DNA from: Paracoccus yibinensis
GTDB lineage: Bacteria; Pseudomonadota; Alphaproteobacteria; Rhodobacterales; Rhodobacteraceae
Reading direction: 5' to 3'
Assembly (NCBI RefSeq): GCF_030846195.1
Contig: NZ_JAVCWH010000002.1
Coordinates: 186,001-250,000, forward strand
DNA: 64,000 nucleotides
Shown here: one piece after another, positions 54,157 to 63,046 of the stretch
Position numbering within the stretch: the first letter of the stretch is position 1
Layout of the letters: every line of letters starts with the position of its first letter
Program-made: the position numbers and the translations under genes
Notes under the pieces: model-generated
Told to the model about the DNA's origin: nothing
Databases searched by the model: none
Seen by the model: the letters and a program-made list of their open reading frames with translations, nothing else

Positions 54157-54266
54157 TTTTCGCGATAAATGCCAAAATCAGCAGCAAGACCATGTGCTTG
54201 CCTTTTTTCAGAAGGGGCGCAGGATTATTGCGGTTTTGGCAATGTATTCTTTAGAAAAGGGCGAAA

Positions 54267-55067
54267 ATGTCTGAACCTACCCGCCGCCGGGGCCGCCCCC
54301 GCAGCACCAAGGACCAGGGCGGCACCGTGCAGGTGCTGGATCGCGCCCTGGACATGCTGGACCTGCTGGCCACCCATCCCGGCCTGACCCTGTCCGAGGT
54401 CGCGGACCGGATCGGCCAGCCGCCTTCGACCGTGCACCGGCTGCTGCATTCACTGGCCGCGCGCGGCATGGTGGAAAGCGATCCGGCCACGCAGGCCTGG
54501 AACATCGGGGCGGCGACCTTCCGGCTGGGATCGGCCTTCATGCGCAGGTCGGGGATCGTCGAACGTGCACGCCCTGTTCTGCAGGCGCTGATGAAGCATA
54601 CCGGGGAAACGGCGAACCTGGGGATCCTGAACGGCGATGCGGTGCTGTTCGTCAGCCAGGCCGAAACCCACGAAACCATCCGCGCCTTCTTCCCGCCCGG
54701 CACCCGGTCGCCCCTGCACGCATCCGGCATCGGCAAGGCGCTGCTGGCCTATGGCCGGCCCGAGACATTGCGCGCCTATCTGGAGGGTCCCGGCCTGGCC
54801 CGTTTCACCGAAAGGACGCTGACCACGCCCGAGGCCCTGACCGAGGACATGGCACGGATCCGCGCCCGCGGCTTTTCCTTCGATGACGAGGAACGGACGC
54901 GCGGGATGCGCTGCATCGCCGCCCCGGTCTTCGACCTGACGGGCGAGGCGATTGCCGGGGTCAGCGTCAGCGGACCCACGCACCGCATCGGGCCAGAGCA
55001 TGTCAAGACGCTGGGCGCGGTCGTGACGGCCGCCGCGGCGGAACTGAGCCATGCGATGGGTGGATAG
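54267..55067 (+). CDS. bhcR: IclR-family regulator of the beta-hydroxyaspartate cycle
   Basis: The 266-residue IclR protein has an N-terminal winged helix (LSEVADRIGQPPSTVHRLLHSLAA, about 40-65) and a GAF-like effector domain (SGIGKALLAYG, DDEERTRGMRCIAAPV). It is preceded by a basic AT-hook-like MSEPTRRRGRPRS. In Paracoccus denitrificans the equivalent regulator binds the divergent bhc promoter and senses glyoxylate. The position here, 184 nt from bhcA and divergent, is the same. It ends at a bidirectional terminator. Confidence 0.92.
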   Translation: MSEPTRRRGRPRSTKDQGGTVQVLDRALDMLDLLATHPGLTLSEVADRIGQPPSTVHRLLHSLAARGMVESDPATQAWNIGAATFRLGSAFMRRSGIVERARPVLQALMKHTGETANLGILNGDAVLFVSQAETHETIRAFFPPGTRSPLHASGIGKALLAYGRPETLRAYLEGPGLARFTERTLTTPEALTEDMARIRARGFSFDDEERTRGMRCIAAPVFDLTGEAIAGVSVSGPTHRIGPEHVKTLGAVVTAAAAELSHAMGG

Positions 55068-55071
55068 CAAA

Positions 55072-55097
55072 AGGCCTCGCGGTCGCCCGCGAGGCCT
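55072..55097. terminator. Bidirectional terminator between bhcR and the azgA-type permease gene
   Basis: A perfect 11-bp stem (55072-55082 with 55087-55097, loop TCGC) lies 5 nt after the bhcR stop. It has AAAA on the left and a short CTT tail on the right, so it also suits the convergent permease. Confidence 0.85.
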
Positions 55098-55120
55098 CTT
55101 GTCGATGACTGCCGATCGGA

Positions 55121-56422
55121 TCAGTGGCCGCCGAAGAAGGCGAACTTGATCACGAACAGCGCGGCCACGATCCAGGTCGCCGCATGGACCTGGGACGCCT
55201 TGCCGGTCAGCAGCTTGATCACCGCATAGCTGATGAAGCCGAAGGCCAGGCCGTTGGCGATGGAATAGGTGAAGGGCATCACCAGGGCGGTCAGGACGGC
55301 GGGGGCGGATTCAGTCACGTCCTCCCACGCGATCTCGGACAGTTCGCGCACCATCAGGGTCGCTACATACAGAAGCGCGGGCGCGGTGGCATAGGCGGGC
55401 ACCGACCCGGCCAAGGGCGCAAAGAACATCGCCAGCAGGAACAGCACCGCCACGACAAGCGCGGTCAGCCCGGTCCGGCCCCCCGCCTGCACGCCGGACG
55501 CGCTTTCGACATAGGCCGTGGTCGAGCTGGTCCCCAGCATGGACCCCACGGTGATCGCGGTCGAATCCGCCATCAGCGCGCGCGACAGGCCGGGATTGGT
55601 ATGCACCGGGCCTTCCTTCAGCAGGCCCGCACGCTTGGCCACGCCGATCAGGGTGCCGGTGGCGTCGAAGACCTCGACCAGGACCATGACCAGGATGACG
55701 TGGAAGATGCCGAAGCCAAGCGCGCCCCAGACATCAAGCTGCATCAGCGTCGGCGCGATGGAGGGCGGCATGGACATGATGCCGCCGAACTGGCTGACGC
55801 CCAGCAGGATCGCGGCCACCGTGATGACCAGGATGCCGATCAGGATCGCGCCCGTCACCCGCAACGCATCCAGCGCCACGATGATGAAGAAGCCCGCCAC
55901 CGCCAGCAGCGTGCCGGGGTTGGTCAGGTCGCCCAGCGTGACCAGCGTCGCGGGGCTGTCCACCACGATCCCCGAGGATTGCAGCGCGATGATGCCCAGG
56001 AACATGCCGATCCCGGCGGCCACGCCGCTGCGCATCGACACGGGAATCCCCGCCACCAGCCAGCGGCGGATCCCTGTGGCCGACAGGAACAGGAAGATCA
56101 GGCCGCTGATGAAGACCGCGCCAAGCGCCTGCTGCCAGGTAAAACCCATGGCGCCAACGACGGTAAAGGCGAAAAAGGCGTTCAGCCCCATGCCCGGGGC
56201 CATGGCGATGGGCCAGTTGGCCCACAACGCCATGACCGCCGATCCGATGGCGGCGGCCAGGCAGGTGGCGACAAAGACGGCGTTGCGGTCCATGCCGGTC
56301 GTTGACAGGATGTCTGGGTTGACGAAAATGATATAGGCCATCGTCAGGAATGTGGTGATGCCTGCGATCACCTCGGTCCTGACGGTGCTGCCGTGTTGGG
56401 ACAGCTTGAAATAACGTTCCAT
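55121..56422 (-). CDS. AzgA-type adenine/guanine/hypoxanthine permease (NCS2)
   Basis: The 433-residue inner-membrane purine permease has the AzgA-subfamily start FKLSQHGSTVRTEVIAGITTFLTMAY, and about 12-14 helices. It also has the family segments MDRNAVFVATCLAAAIGSA and FLGIIALQSSGIVV. GGGAGG precedes ATG 56422; frame extension upstream is unsupported. It is a different subfamily from the other permease and would bring in guanine or hypoxanthine, the substrates of guaD and xdhAB. Confidence 0.92.
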   Translation of the reverse strand: MERYFKLSQHGSTVRTEVIAGITTFLTMAYIIFVNPDILSTTGMDRNAVFVATCLAAAIGSAVMALWANWPIAMAPGMGLNAFFAFTVVGAMGFTWQQALGAVFISGLIFLFLSATGIRRWLVAGIPVSMRSGVAAGIGMFLGIIALQSSGIVVDSPATLVTLGDLTNPGTLLAVAGFFIIVALDALRVTGAILIGILVITVAAILLGVSQFGGIMSMPPSIAPTLMQLDVWGALGFGIFHVILVMVLVEVFDATGTLIGVAKRAGLLKEGPVHTNPGLSRALMADSTAITVGSMLGTSSTTAYVESASGVQAGGRTGLTALVVAVLFLLAMFFAPLAGSVPAYATAPALLYVATLMVRELSEIAWEDVTESAPAVLTALVMPFTYSIANGLAFGFISYAVIKLLTGKASQVHAATWIVAALFVIKFAFFGGH

Positions 56423-56440
56423 GGGTTTCCCTCCCGCGCG

Positions 56441-56479
56441 GCTTATGGTGGCCGCATGCGCGCAGCTTATGGGGGCCGC
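56441..56479. repeat. 15-bp direct repeat upstream of the azgA-type permease
   Basis: GCTTATGGTGGCCGC (56441-56455) recurs with one mismatch at 56465-56479. The copies are 24 nt apart start to start, 19-57 nt upstream of the permease ATG in the permease/puuE divergent region. It may be a pair of binding sites for one regulator of both genes. Confidence 0.55.
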
Positions 56480-56643
56480 GTTCGTGGCAACAATCAGCAC
56501 CAGCCCGCAAGTCTTTCAACAGGTAATTGAAACCGGCGCTGATCTTTTCCGATTCGTTGATACAGAATTCTGCTGCCGCCCGCTTGCCGCAGAGGCTCGC
56601 ACGCGGTTTGCTGCGCGTGACGCTGCCACGGAAAGGATGCCCG

Positions 56644-58050
56644 ATGCGCTATAGCCGCGACCTGCGAGGATATGGAGAAACCACCCCCGACCCGAAATGG
56701 CCTGGCGGCGCAAGGATCGCGGTGCAGATCGTCCTCAACTACGAGGAAGGCGGCGAGAACAGCATCGAACACGGCGACGCCGCCTCCGAGGCCTTCCTAT
56801 CCGAGATCATCGGCGCCCAGCCCTGGCCCGGCAAGCGGCACTGGAACATGGAATCGATCTATGACTATGGCGCGCGCTCGGGCTTCTGGCGCCTGCACCG
56901 GATGCTGCGCGACATCCCCGTGACGGTCTATGGCGTCGCCACCGCCCTGGAACGCAGCCCCGAACAGGTGGCCGCGATGAAATCGGCCGGGTGGGAGATC
57001 GCGACCCACGGGTTGAAATGGATCGACTATCGCGACATCCCGCGCGAGGTCGAGGCGGATCACATCGCCCAGGCGGTCGAGCTGCACACCCGCGTCACCG
57101 GCGAACGCCCGCGCGGGTTCTACCAGGGCCGCTGTTCGATGAACACGGTGGCGCTTGGCTGCGAGGAAGGCGGCTTCGAATACCTGGCCGACACGATCGC
57201 GGACGAGCTGCCCTATTGGCATGTCCACAACGGCAAGCCGCAGCTGATGGTGCCCTATACGATGGACGCCAACGACATGCGCTTCTCGTCCGGCCAGGGC
57301 TTCGGCACGGGGACGGATTTCTTCGACTATCTGCGCGACAGCTTCGACATCCTTTACGCCGAAGGTGCGGCGGGCGCGCCCAAGATGATGTCGATCGGCC
57401 TGCATTGCCGACTTGCCGGGCGTCCGGGCCGGGCCATGGCGATCCAGCGGTTCCTGGACCATTGCCGCCAGCACGAGGGCGTCTGGTTCGCCAGCCGCCT
57501 CGACATCGCGCGCCACTGGGCCGAGGTGCATCCGTTCCAGCCGCGCCAGCGTCCGTCGCAGATGGACCGCGACAGCTTTGTCCAGAAATTCGGCGGCATC
57601 TATGAACATTCGCCCTTCATCGCCGAACGGGTCTGGGACGCCGAGATGGGCGCGGTCCATGACAGCGCCTCGGGCCTGGCCGCGCGGATGGCGCAGGTGT
57701 TCCGCAGCGCGTCCGACGACGAACGGCTGGGCGTCCTGAACGCGCACCCCGATCTGGCGGGCAAGCTGGCGCAGGCCAAGCGCCTGACGGCCGACAGCAC
57801 CGCGGAACAGGCAAGCGCGGGATTGGACAGCCTGACGGATGATGAACGCGCGACGTTCACGCGCCTGAACGACGCCTATGTCGCCAAGCACGGCTTTCCC
57901 TTCATCATCGCCGTGCGCGACCACGACAAGCCGGGCATCATGGCCGCCATGCAGGCCCGCATCGACAACGACACCCCGACCGAGCGGGCCGAGGCCGAAC
58001 GCCAGGTCATGCGCATCGGCGAACTTCGCCTGAAAGAGGCCCTGAAATGA
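56644..58050 (+). CDS. puuE: Allantoinase (PuuE) - OHCU decarboxylase (UraD) fusion
   Basis: The 468-residue bifunctional protein has two parts. Residues 1-320 are a polysaccharide-deacetylase-fold allantoinase, with LNYEEGGENSIEHGD, WEIATHGLKWIDY and IGLHCRLAGRPGRA. Residues from about 330 are OHCU decarboxylase, with LNAHPDLAGKLA near 365 and DFGFPFI-like KHGFPFIIAVRDH. One protein thus decarboxylates OHCU to S-allantoin and then opens the ring to allantoate. AAAGGA precedes ATG 56644. It overlaps allE by 4 nt (ATGA). Confidence 0.93.
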   Translation: MRYSRDLRGYGETTPDPKWPGGARIAVQIVLNYEEGGENSIEHGDAASEAFLSEIIGAQPWPGKRHWNMESIYDYGARSGFWRLHRMLRDIPVTVYGVATALERSPEQVAAMKSAGWEIATHGLKWIDYRDIPREVEADHIAQAVELHTRVTGERPRGFYQGRCSMNTVALGCEEGGFEYLADTIADELPYWHVHNGKPQLMVPYTMDANDMRFSSGQGFGTGTDFFDYLRDSFDILYAEGAAGAPKMMSIGLHCRLAGRPGRAMAIQRFLDHCRQHEGVWFASRLDIARHWAEVHPFQPRQRPSQMDRDSFVQKFGGIYEHSPFIAERVWDAEMGAVHDSASGLAARMAQVFRSASDDERLGVLNAHPDLAGKLAQAKRLTADSTAEQASAGLDSLTDDERATFTRLNDAYVAKHGFPFIIAVRDHDKPGIMAAMQARIDNDTPTERAEAERQVMRIGELRLKEALK

Positions 58051-58952
58051 CCGACATGACCCCAGACCTTCCCCCTGCCGGCGCCCCCGTGGGCGACGTG
58101 GCCCCCGTCCCGGTCGAGAACCCGAACCGCGTGCCTTATGCCGGTCCCGTGGCGGGCCTGCCGCCGCAGACCGGCATGACCACCGACACGGCCGTCTTCA
58201 CCGAGGCCTATGCGGTGATCCCCCGCACCGTGATGCGCGACATCGTGACCAGCTATCTGCCCGGCTGGACGGGGATGCGGATGTGGATGATCGCCCGGCC
58301 GCTCTCGGGCTTTGCCGAGACCTTCAGCCAGTACATCGTCGAACTGGCCGAGCGCGGCGGATCGGACCATCCCGATGACGACCCCGAGATCCAGCACGCC
58401 CTGTTTGTCACCGGCGGGTCGATGTCGGTGACCATTGACGGGACCGAACACCTGCTGACCCCCGGCGGCTTCGCCTATGTGCCCCCCGGCACGTCCTGGT
58501 CGGTCCGAAACACCACGCCCGGCAACACCGGCTTCCACTGGTGGCGCAAGCGGTGGCAGCCGGTCGAGGGGCTGGCGCGGCCCGATCCCATCGTCGCGCA
58601 GGAACAGGACATCCCTCCGTCCATGATGCCCGACACGGATGGCGCCTGGGGCACCACGCGCTTCATGGACCCGGCCGACCTGCGCCACGACATGCACATC
58701 ACCGTGGTGACCTTCAAGCCGGGCGGATCCATCCCCTTCGCCGAGACGCATGTGATGGAGCACGGCCTCTTCGTGCTGGAGGGCAAGGCCGTCTATCGCC
58801 TGAACCGCGACTGGGTCGAGGTCGGGCCGGGCGACTACATGTGGCTGCGCGCCTTCTGCCCGCAGGCCTGCTATGCGGGCGGGCCGGGGCCGTTCCGATA
58901 CCTGCTCTACAAGGACGTGAACCGACACGCGCCCTTGTGGCCCAACAGGTAA
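58047..58952 (+). CDS. allE: (S)-Ureidoglycine aminohydrolase
   Basis: The 301-residue bicupin protein deaminates ureidoglycine to ureidoglycolate. It has two cupin halves, the second with metal ligands around TFKPGGSIPFAETHVMEHGLF and a tail PQACYAGGPGPFRYLLYKD. The segment MDPADLRHDMHITVVTFKPG is family-typical. It is translationally coupled to puuE-uraD. The allantoate-to-ureidoglycine and ureidoglycolate-cleaving enzymes are not in the window. Confidence 0.93.
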   Translation: MTDMTPDLPPAGAPVGDVAPVPVENPNRVPYAGPVAGLPPQTGMTTDTAVFTEAYAVIPRTVMRDIVTSYLPGWTGMRMWMIARPLSGFAETFSQYIVELAERGGSDHPDDDPEIQHALFVTGGSMSVTIDGTEHLLTPGGFAYVPPGTSWSVRNTTPGNTGFHWWRKRWQPVEGLARPDPIVAQEQDIPPSMMPDTDGAWGTTRFMDPADLRHDMHITVVTFKPGGSIPFAETHVMEHGLFVLEGKAVYRLNRDWVEVGPGDYMWLRAFCPQACYAGGPGPFRYLLYKDVNRHAPLWPNR

Positions 58953-58956
58953 GCGA

Positions 58957-58981
58957 AAGGCCGGGCGGATCGCCCGGCCTT
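58957..58981. terminator. Terminator between allE and the convergent carboxypeptidase
   Basis: A perfect 11-bp stem (58957-58967 with 58971-58981, loop GAT) lies directly after the allE stop. It has short T-rich tails on both sides. Confidence 0.85.
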
Positions 58982-58985
58982 CTGT

Positions 58986-60458
58986 TTACAGCCCGTAGAT
59001 CTGGCCGAACTTGCCTTCCAGATAGGACAGCAGCGGCTCGGGCGAGACATCGGCCCCCGTCGCCTCCTCGATCAGGGAACGCGGGCGCTTCAGCCCGCCA
59101 TGGCGCTGCACGTTTTCTCGCAGCCACTCGACGGCCGGCGCGGCATCGCCCGCGGCAAGCGCATTGTCCAGGTCTGGCACCGCCTGCCGCATGGCATGGT
59201 TCAGGCAGCCCGCGAAGACGTTGCCCAAGGCATAGGTCGGGAAATAGCCGAACAGCCCTACCGCCCAATGCACGTCCTGCAAGACACCATTGGCCGGGCG
59301 GTCCACCACCACCCCGAAATCACGCAGGAAGCGGTCGTTCCAGGCCTCGACCAGATCGTCGGTGGACAGCCGCCCCGAGATCAGGTCGCGTTCCAGATCA
59401 AAGCGCATCATGATGTGCAGGTTGTATTGCACCTCGTCGGCCTCGGTGCGGATGAAGCCAGGGGTGACGCGGTTCACGGTGGCATAGAAGGCATCCGCAT
59501 CGGTGATGTTCAGCCCGTCGAAGGCGTCCGACATGCGGCCAAACAGCCAGCCGGTGAAGGCTCGGCCCCGGCCCATCTGGTTTTCATAGATGCGGCTCTG
59601 GCTTTCGTGGACGCCCATCGACACGCCCCGGCCCAGGGGCGTGAAGGCGTAATCCGGGTCTATTCCCAGTTCATAGCTGGAATGGCCGACCTCGTGGATG
59701 GTGGAATAGATGCAGTTGAAGGGATCGGTTTCCACCACCCGCGTCGTGATGCGGCTGTCCTGCCACCGGCCGCTGCTGAAGGGGTGGACCGCGATGTCCA
59801 TCCGCCCGCGCGTCCAGTCATATCCGAAGGCGGTGGCACAGGTGCGCGCCAGCCGGATCTGGGTTTCCTGCGGGAAATGGCCCGACAGCGGCGCGGGCTG
59901 CCGCCCGGCCCCCAGAACCTCCTCGCGCAGCGCCACCAGACGCGGGCGCATGGTGTCGAACAGGGCCGCGATCTCGGCCCCCGTCATGCCCTGTTCGTAA
60001 TCGTCCAGCAGCGCGTCATAATGGTCGCCGCCATCGGCCAGGGCGGCGGCTTCGTCCTGCTTCAGGACCAGGACCTGATCCAGCGTGGGCAGGAAATCCT
60101 CGGGCGCGTCCTTGGCGCGTGCCTCGGCCCAGATGCCCTGGGACAGGGATGTGAGCCGCGCCAGTTCCTGCGCCAGCTTGGCGGGAATGCGGTTCGCGCG
60201 GCTGAAATCGCGTGCGATCAGTTCGACCGACCGGGCCTCGGCCTCGGTCCGGGGTTCGGCCACGTCCAGCCATTCGCCGATGCGCGGATCGGTGCGGCGC
60301 TCGTGCAGCACGGCCTCGATCGCGGCCATCTCCTCGGCCCGCTGTTCGACCGCGCCGCGCGGCATGACGGTTTCCTGGTCCCAGCCAAGCCGTTCGGCGA
60401 TCGAGGACAGCGCCTCGGTCTGGCGCTGGAAGGCAAGCAGGTCGTTGATCGCCGTCAT
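58986..60458 (-). CDS. Carboxypeptidase M32
   Basis: The 490-residue zinc metallocarboxypeptidase (Taq-type) is cytoplasmic and removes C-terminal residues. The HExxH motif reads HEVGH near residue 255, where HEAGH/HETGH is commoner, followed by SSYELG. Other family blocks (SRTTTRV-like DSRITTRVVETDPF, HESQSRIYENQMGRG, RVTPGFIRTEADEVQYNLHIM) are intact. It overlaps ctaA by 4 nt (ATGA). Confidence 0.93.
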   Translation of the reverse strand: MTAINDLLAFQRQTEALSSIAERLGWDQETVMPRGAVEQRAEEMAAIEAVLHERRTDPRIGEWLDVAEPRTEAEARSVELIARDFSRANRIPAKLAQELARLTSLSQGIWAEARAKDAPEDFLPTLDQVLVLKQDEAAALADGGDHYDALLDDYEQGMTGAEIAALFDTMRPRLVALREEVLGAGRQPAPLSGHFPQETQIRLARTCATAFGYDWTRGRMDIAVHPFSSGRWQDSRITTRVVETDPFNCIYSTIHEVGHSSYELGIDPDYAFTPLGRGVSMGVHESQSRIYENQMGRGRAFTGWLFGRMSDAFDGLNITDADAFYATVNRVTPGFIRTEADEVQYNLHIMMRFDLERDLISGRLSTDDLVEAWNDRFLRDFGVVVDRPANGVLQDVHWAVGLFGYFPTYALGNVFAGCLNHAMRQAVPDLDNALAAGDAAPAVEWLRENVQRHGGLKRPRSLIEEATGADVSPEPLLSYLEGKFGQIYGL

Positions 60459-61603
60459 CGGATGGTCCCCCTGACCGAGGTTTCATGCGGAAAGCGCGCG
60501 TGGTGACGCGCCCGGATGATCAGCGCGAACAGGACGACCGCGCCCAACTGGTGCGTCAGCGCCAGCCCCAGGGGCGAAGCATGGATCACGTTCATGATGC
60601 CAAGCGCCACCTGCACCGCGACCGCCACGATCATCGCCGTGAAGGCACCGCGCGTGACAGGATGGGGCGAACGCCGCGCGCGCAGCCAGACCACGACCGC
60701 AAAGATCGCCAGCAGATAGCCCACCATCCGGTGGACGAACTGCACAAGCGCGGGGTTTTCGAAGAAGTTGCGCCAGCCAAGCACCGGGTCCCAGATCAGC
60801 GCGGGGATCCATTCGCCGCCCATGGTCGGCCAGCCGGTATAGGTGCGGCCCGCGTCGATGCCCGCGACCAACGCGCCGATCAGGATCTGCACGAAGGCCA
60901 GGTGCATCAGGCCCGTGGACATCGAAAACAGCTTGGCCTCGCCCGCGCGGCGGGCGCGCAGCAGGTCGGCCTCTGACCGGCCCAGCAGCAGGACATACCA
61001 GGTGATCAGGCCCAGGATCACGAAGGCCAGGCCGAGATGCGTCGCCAGCCGATAGGACGCCACGCGGGTCATCCCCTCGACCAGGCCGGAACTGACCATC
61101 CACCAGCCGATGGCCCCTTGCAGCCCGCCAAGCGCGCCCAGGCCCAGCAGGCGCGGGGTCCAGCCGGTCGGGATGCGCCGGGTTGCCAGGAAGAAGACAA
61201 AGCCCGCCGCCCAGACAAGGCCGATCAGCCGGCCCAGCAGGCGGTGCGCCCATTCCCACAGGTAGATCTCCTTGAAGCCCGCCAGATCCATGTCGGGATT
61301 GACCTCGACATATTGGGGGATCTGCTTGTAAGCCTCGAATTCCGCTTGCCAATCGGCTTCGTTCAGGGGCGGGATCGTGCCGGTGACGGGCGCCCATTCG
61401 GTGATGGACAGGCCCGACCCGGTCAGCCGGGTCGCGCCGCCAAGCGCGATCATCGCCAGGACCATCACGAAAAGGATCATCAGCCAGACGCGGATCGCGC
61501 GCCGCGCGCCGCGCGGGGCTGCGTCAATCATGCCGGTCGTGGTGACGGGGCGGCTGCTGGCGGTGGGGTCCGAAACTTCCTCGAACACGGGGCGCTTGGC
61601 CAT
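60455..61603 (-). CDS. ctaA: Haem A synthase (COX15/CtaA type)
   Basis: The 382-residue inner-membrane protein with eight hydrophobic helices oxidises haem O to haem A for aa3-type oxidase. The alphaproteobacterial/mitochondrial signatures RLTGSGLSITEWAPVTG and WEWAHRLLGRLIGLVW carry conserved histidines. THLGLAFVI and the C-terminal HQLGAVVLF add the second pair. AAGGAG lies 7 nt before the ATG. It is 33 nt downstream of trmJ. Confidence 0.95.
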   Translation of the reverse strand: MAKRPVFEEVSDPTASSRPVTTTGMIDAAPRGARRAIRVWLMILFVMVLAMIALGGATRLTGSGLSITEWAPVTGTIPPLNEADWQAEFEAYKQIPQYVEVNPDMDLAGFKEIYLWEWAHRLLGRLIGLVWAAGFVFFLATRRIPTGWTPRLLGLGALGGLQGAIGWWMVSSGLVEGMTRVASYRLATHLGLAFVILGLITWYVLLLGRSEADLLRARRAGEAKLFSMSTGLMHLAFVQILIGALVAGIDAGRTYTGWPTMGGEWIPALIWDPVLGWRNFFENPALVQFVHRMVGYLLAIFAVVVWLRARRSPHPVTRGAFTAMIVAVAVQVALGIMNVIHASPLGLALTHQLGAVVLFALIIRARHHARFPHETSVRGTIR

Positions 61604-61636
61604 CGCTTGCTCCTTCAGGCGGACAGTAGGGGTGGG

Positions 61637-62365
61637 TCAGCGCCGGGTCAACTGCCGCAGCATCCCGTGCAGGATGCGCACGTCGCCGCGGGTCAGCGCC
61701 AGGCGCGACCACATGTTGCGCAGGTTCAGCCGCATCGAGGCGGCCTTGGTCTCGGGAAAGAAGAAACCCGCCTCGGTCAGCCTTTCCTCCCAATGATCGC
61801 CCAGCTTCTCGATCTCCAGGCGGTCGGCCAAGGCGATGGCTTCGGGGCGGGCGTGGTGGGGGGACGGCTCGGCGGGCAGGATGTCGCGGCCATATTCATA
61901 GCCCATCAGCAGCACCGCCTGCGCCAGGTTCAGCGAGGGGAAGTCCGGGTTGACCGGCACCGTCACGATGGCATTGGCGCGTGCTACGTCGTCGTTTTCC
62001 AGCCCCGTGCGTTCCGGGCCGAAGATGATCGCGCAGCGGCCGGGATGGGTGCGCGCCATCTCCATCGCGGTCGCTGGCGTGTGGACGGGCTTCGACAGTT
62101 CGCGCCCCCGCGCGGTGGTGGCAAAGGCGAAGTCGATGCCCTCCATCGCCTCGGCCAGCGTCGGATAGATGCGGGCACGGTCCAGCACCTGCCCCGCCGC
62201 GCCGGACGCCATGGCTATGGCGCGCGGGTTGGGCCAGCCGTCGCGGGGATCGACCAGCCGCATCTCGGTCAGGCCGAAGTTCAGCATGGCGCGAGCGGCG
62301 GCGCCGATGTTCTCGCCCATCTGCGGGCGGACCAGGATGATGACGGGCAGGCGTTGGCTTTGCAT
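61637..62365 (-). CDS. trmJ: tRNA (cytidine/uridine-2'-O-)methyltransferase TrmJ
   Basis: The 242-residue SPOUT methyltransferase probably modifies tRNA position 32. It has the N-terminal RPQMGENIGAAARAMLNFG and the trefoil-knot motifs IIFGPERTGLEN and VPVNPDFPSLNLAQAV. The frame is open upstream of ATG 62365, but this start (MQSQRLPVI) fits the family. It is divergent from the thiE-like gene, 69 nt away. Confidence 0.9.
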   Translation of the reverse strand: MQSQRLPVIILVRPQMGENIGAAARAMLNFGLTEMRLVDPRDGWPNPRAIAMASGAAGQVLDRARIYPTLAEAMEGIDFAFATTARGRELSKPVHTPATAMEMARTHPGRCAIIFGPERTGLENDDVARANAIVTVPVNPDFPSLNLAQAVLLMGYEYGRDILPAEPSPHHARPEAIALADRLEIEKLGDHWEERLTEAGFFFPETKAASMRLNLRNMWSRLALTRGDVRILHGMLRQLTRR

Positions 62366-62434
62366 GATGGGGCAGATAGTCCGTCTGGCGGCGGGCGGCA
62401 AGCTGCGCTATGGGCGAGCCAAAGGAGTTCGCCC

Positions 62435-63046
62435 ATGTCCGACGCCCAAGACGCCCCGCAGCTTTACCTGATGACGCCCGCCGGTGCGCAGGCCTCGGCC
62501 CTGGGTCCGCAACTGGCGGCGGTGATGGACGCCTTTCCGGTCGCCTGCCTGCGCATCCGCGCGGGGGCCGAGGAGGATGAGTTGGGCCGTCTGGCCGATC
62601 TGGCGCGCGAGATCGCCCATGCCCGCGACGTGGCGGTGGTGATCGACGACCATGTGGCCCTGGCGCAGCGGCATGGGCTGGACGGGGTTCACCTGACGGA
62701 TGGGGCGAAGGCCGTACGCTATGCCCGCAAGGAGTTGGGCGCGGATGCCATCGTCGGCGCCTTCTGTGGGTCGTCGCGCCACGAGGGGATGAACGCGGGT
62801 GAGGCCGGGGCGGATTACGTCAGCTTCGGCCCGGTCGGCGCCTCGGCCCTTTATCGAGGCGAGCCGGTGGAGCTTGAGTTGTTCCAGTGGTGGTCCGAGA
62901 TGATCGAGGTTCCGGTCGTGGCCGAAGGGGCAATTACCCGCGAACTGCTGGAACAACTGTCGCCCGTCAGCGACTTCATCGCCATTGGCCCCGAGATCTG
63001 GACGGCCCAGGATCCCGTGGCGGCGCTGACGGCGCTCTGGGGCTAA
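62435..63046 (+). CDS. Thiamine phosphate synthase/TenI-like barrel protein
   Basis: The 203-residue TIM barrel of the ThiE/TenI superfamily shows VVIDDHVALAQRHGLDGVHLTDG and GADYVSFGPVGAS. The diphosphate-binding residues typical of true ThiE are only partly matched. It could be ThiE or a TenI-like isomerase; with no thi genes nearby I leave the symbol empty. AAAGGAG precedes ATG 62435. It overlaps the convergent purN stop by 4 nt. Confidence 0.75.
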   Translation: MSDAQDAPQLYLMTPAGAQASALGPQLAAVMDAFPVACLRIRAGAEEDELGRLADLAREIAHARDVAVVIDDHVALAQRHGLDGVHLTDGAKAVRYARKELGADAIVGAFCGSSRHEGMNAGEAGADYVSFGPVGASALYRGEPVELELFQWWSEMIEVPVVAEGAITRELLEQLSPVSDFIAIGPEIWTAQDPVAALTALWG

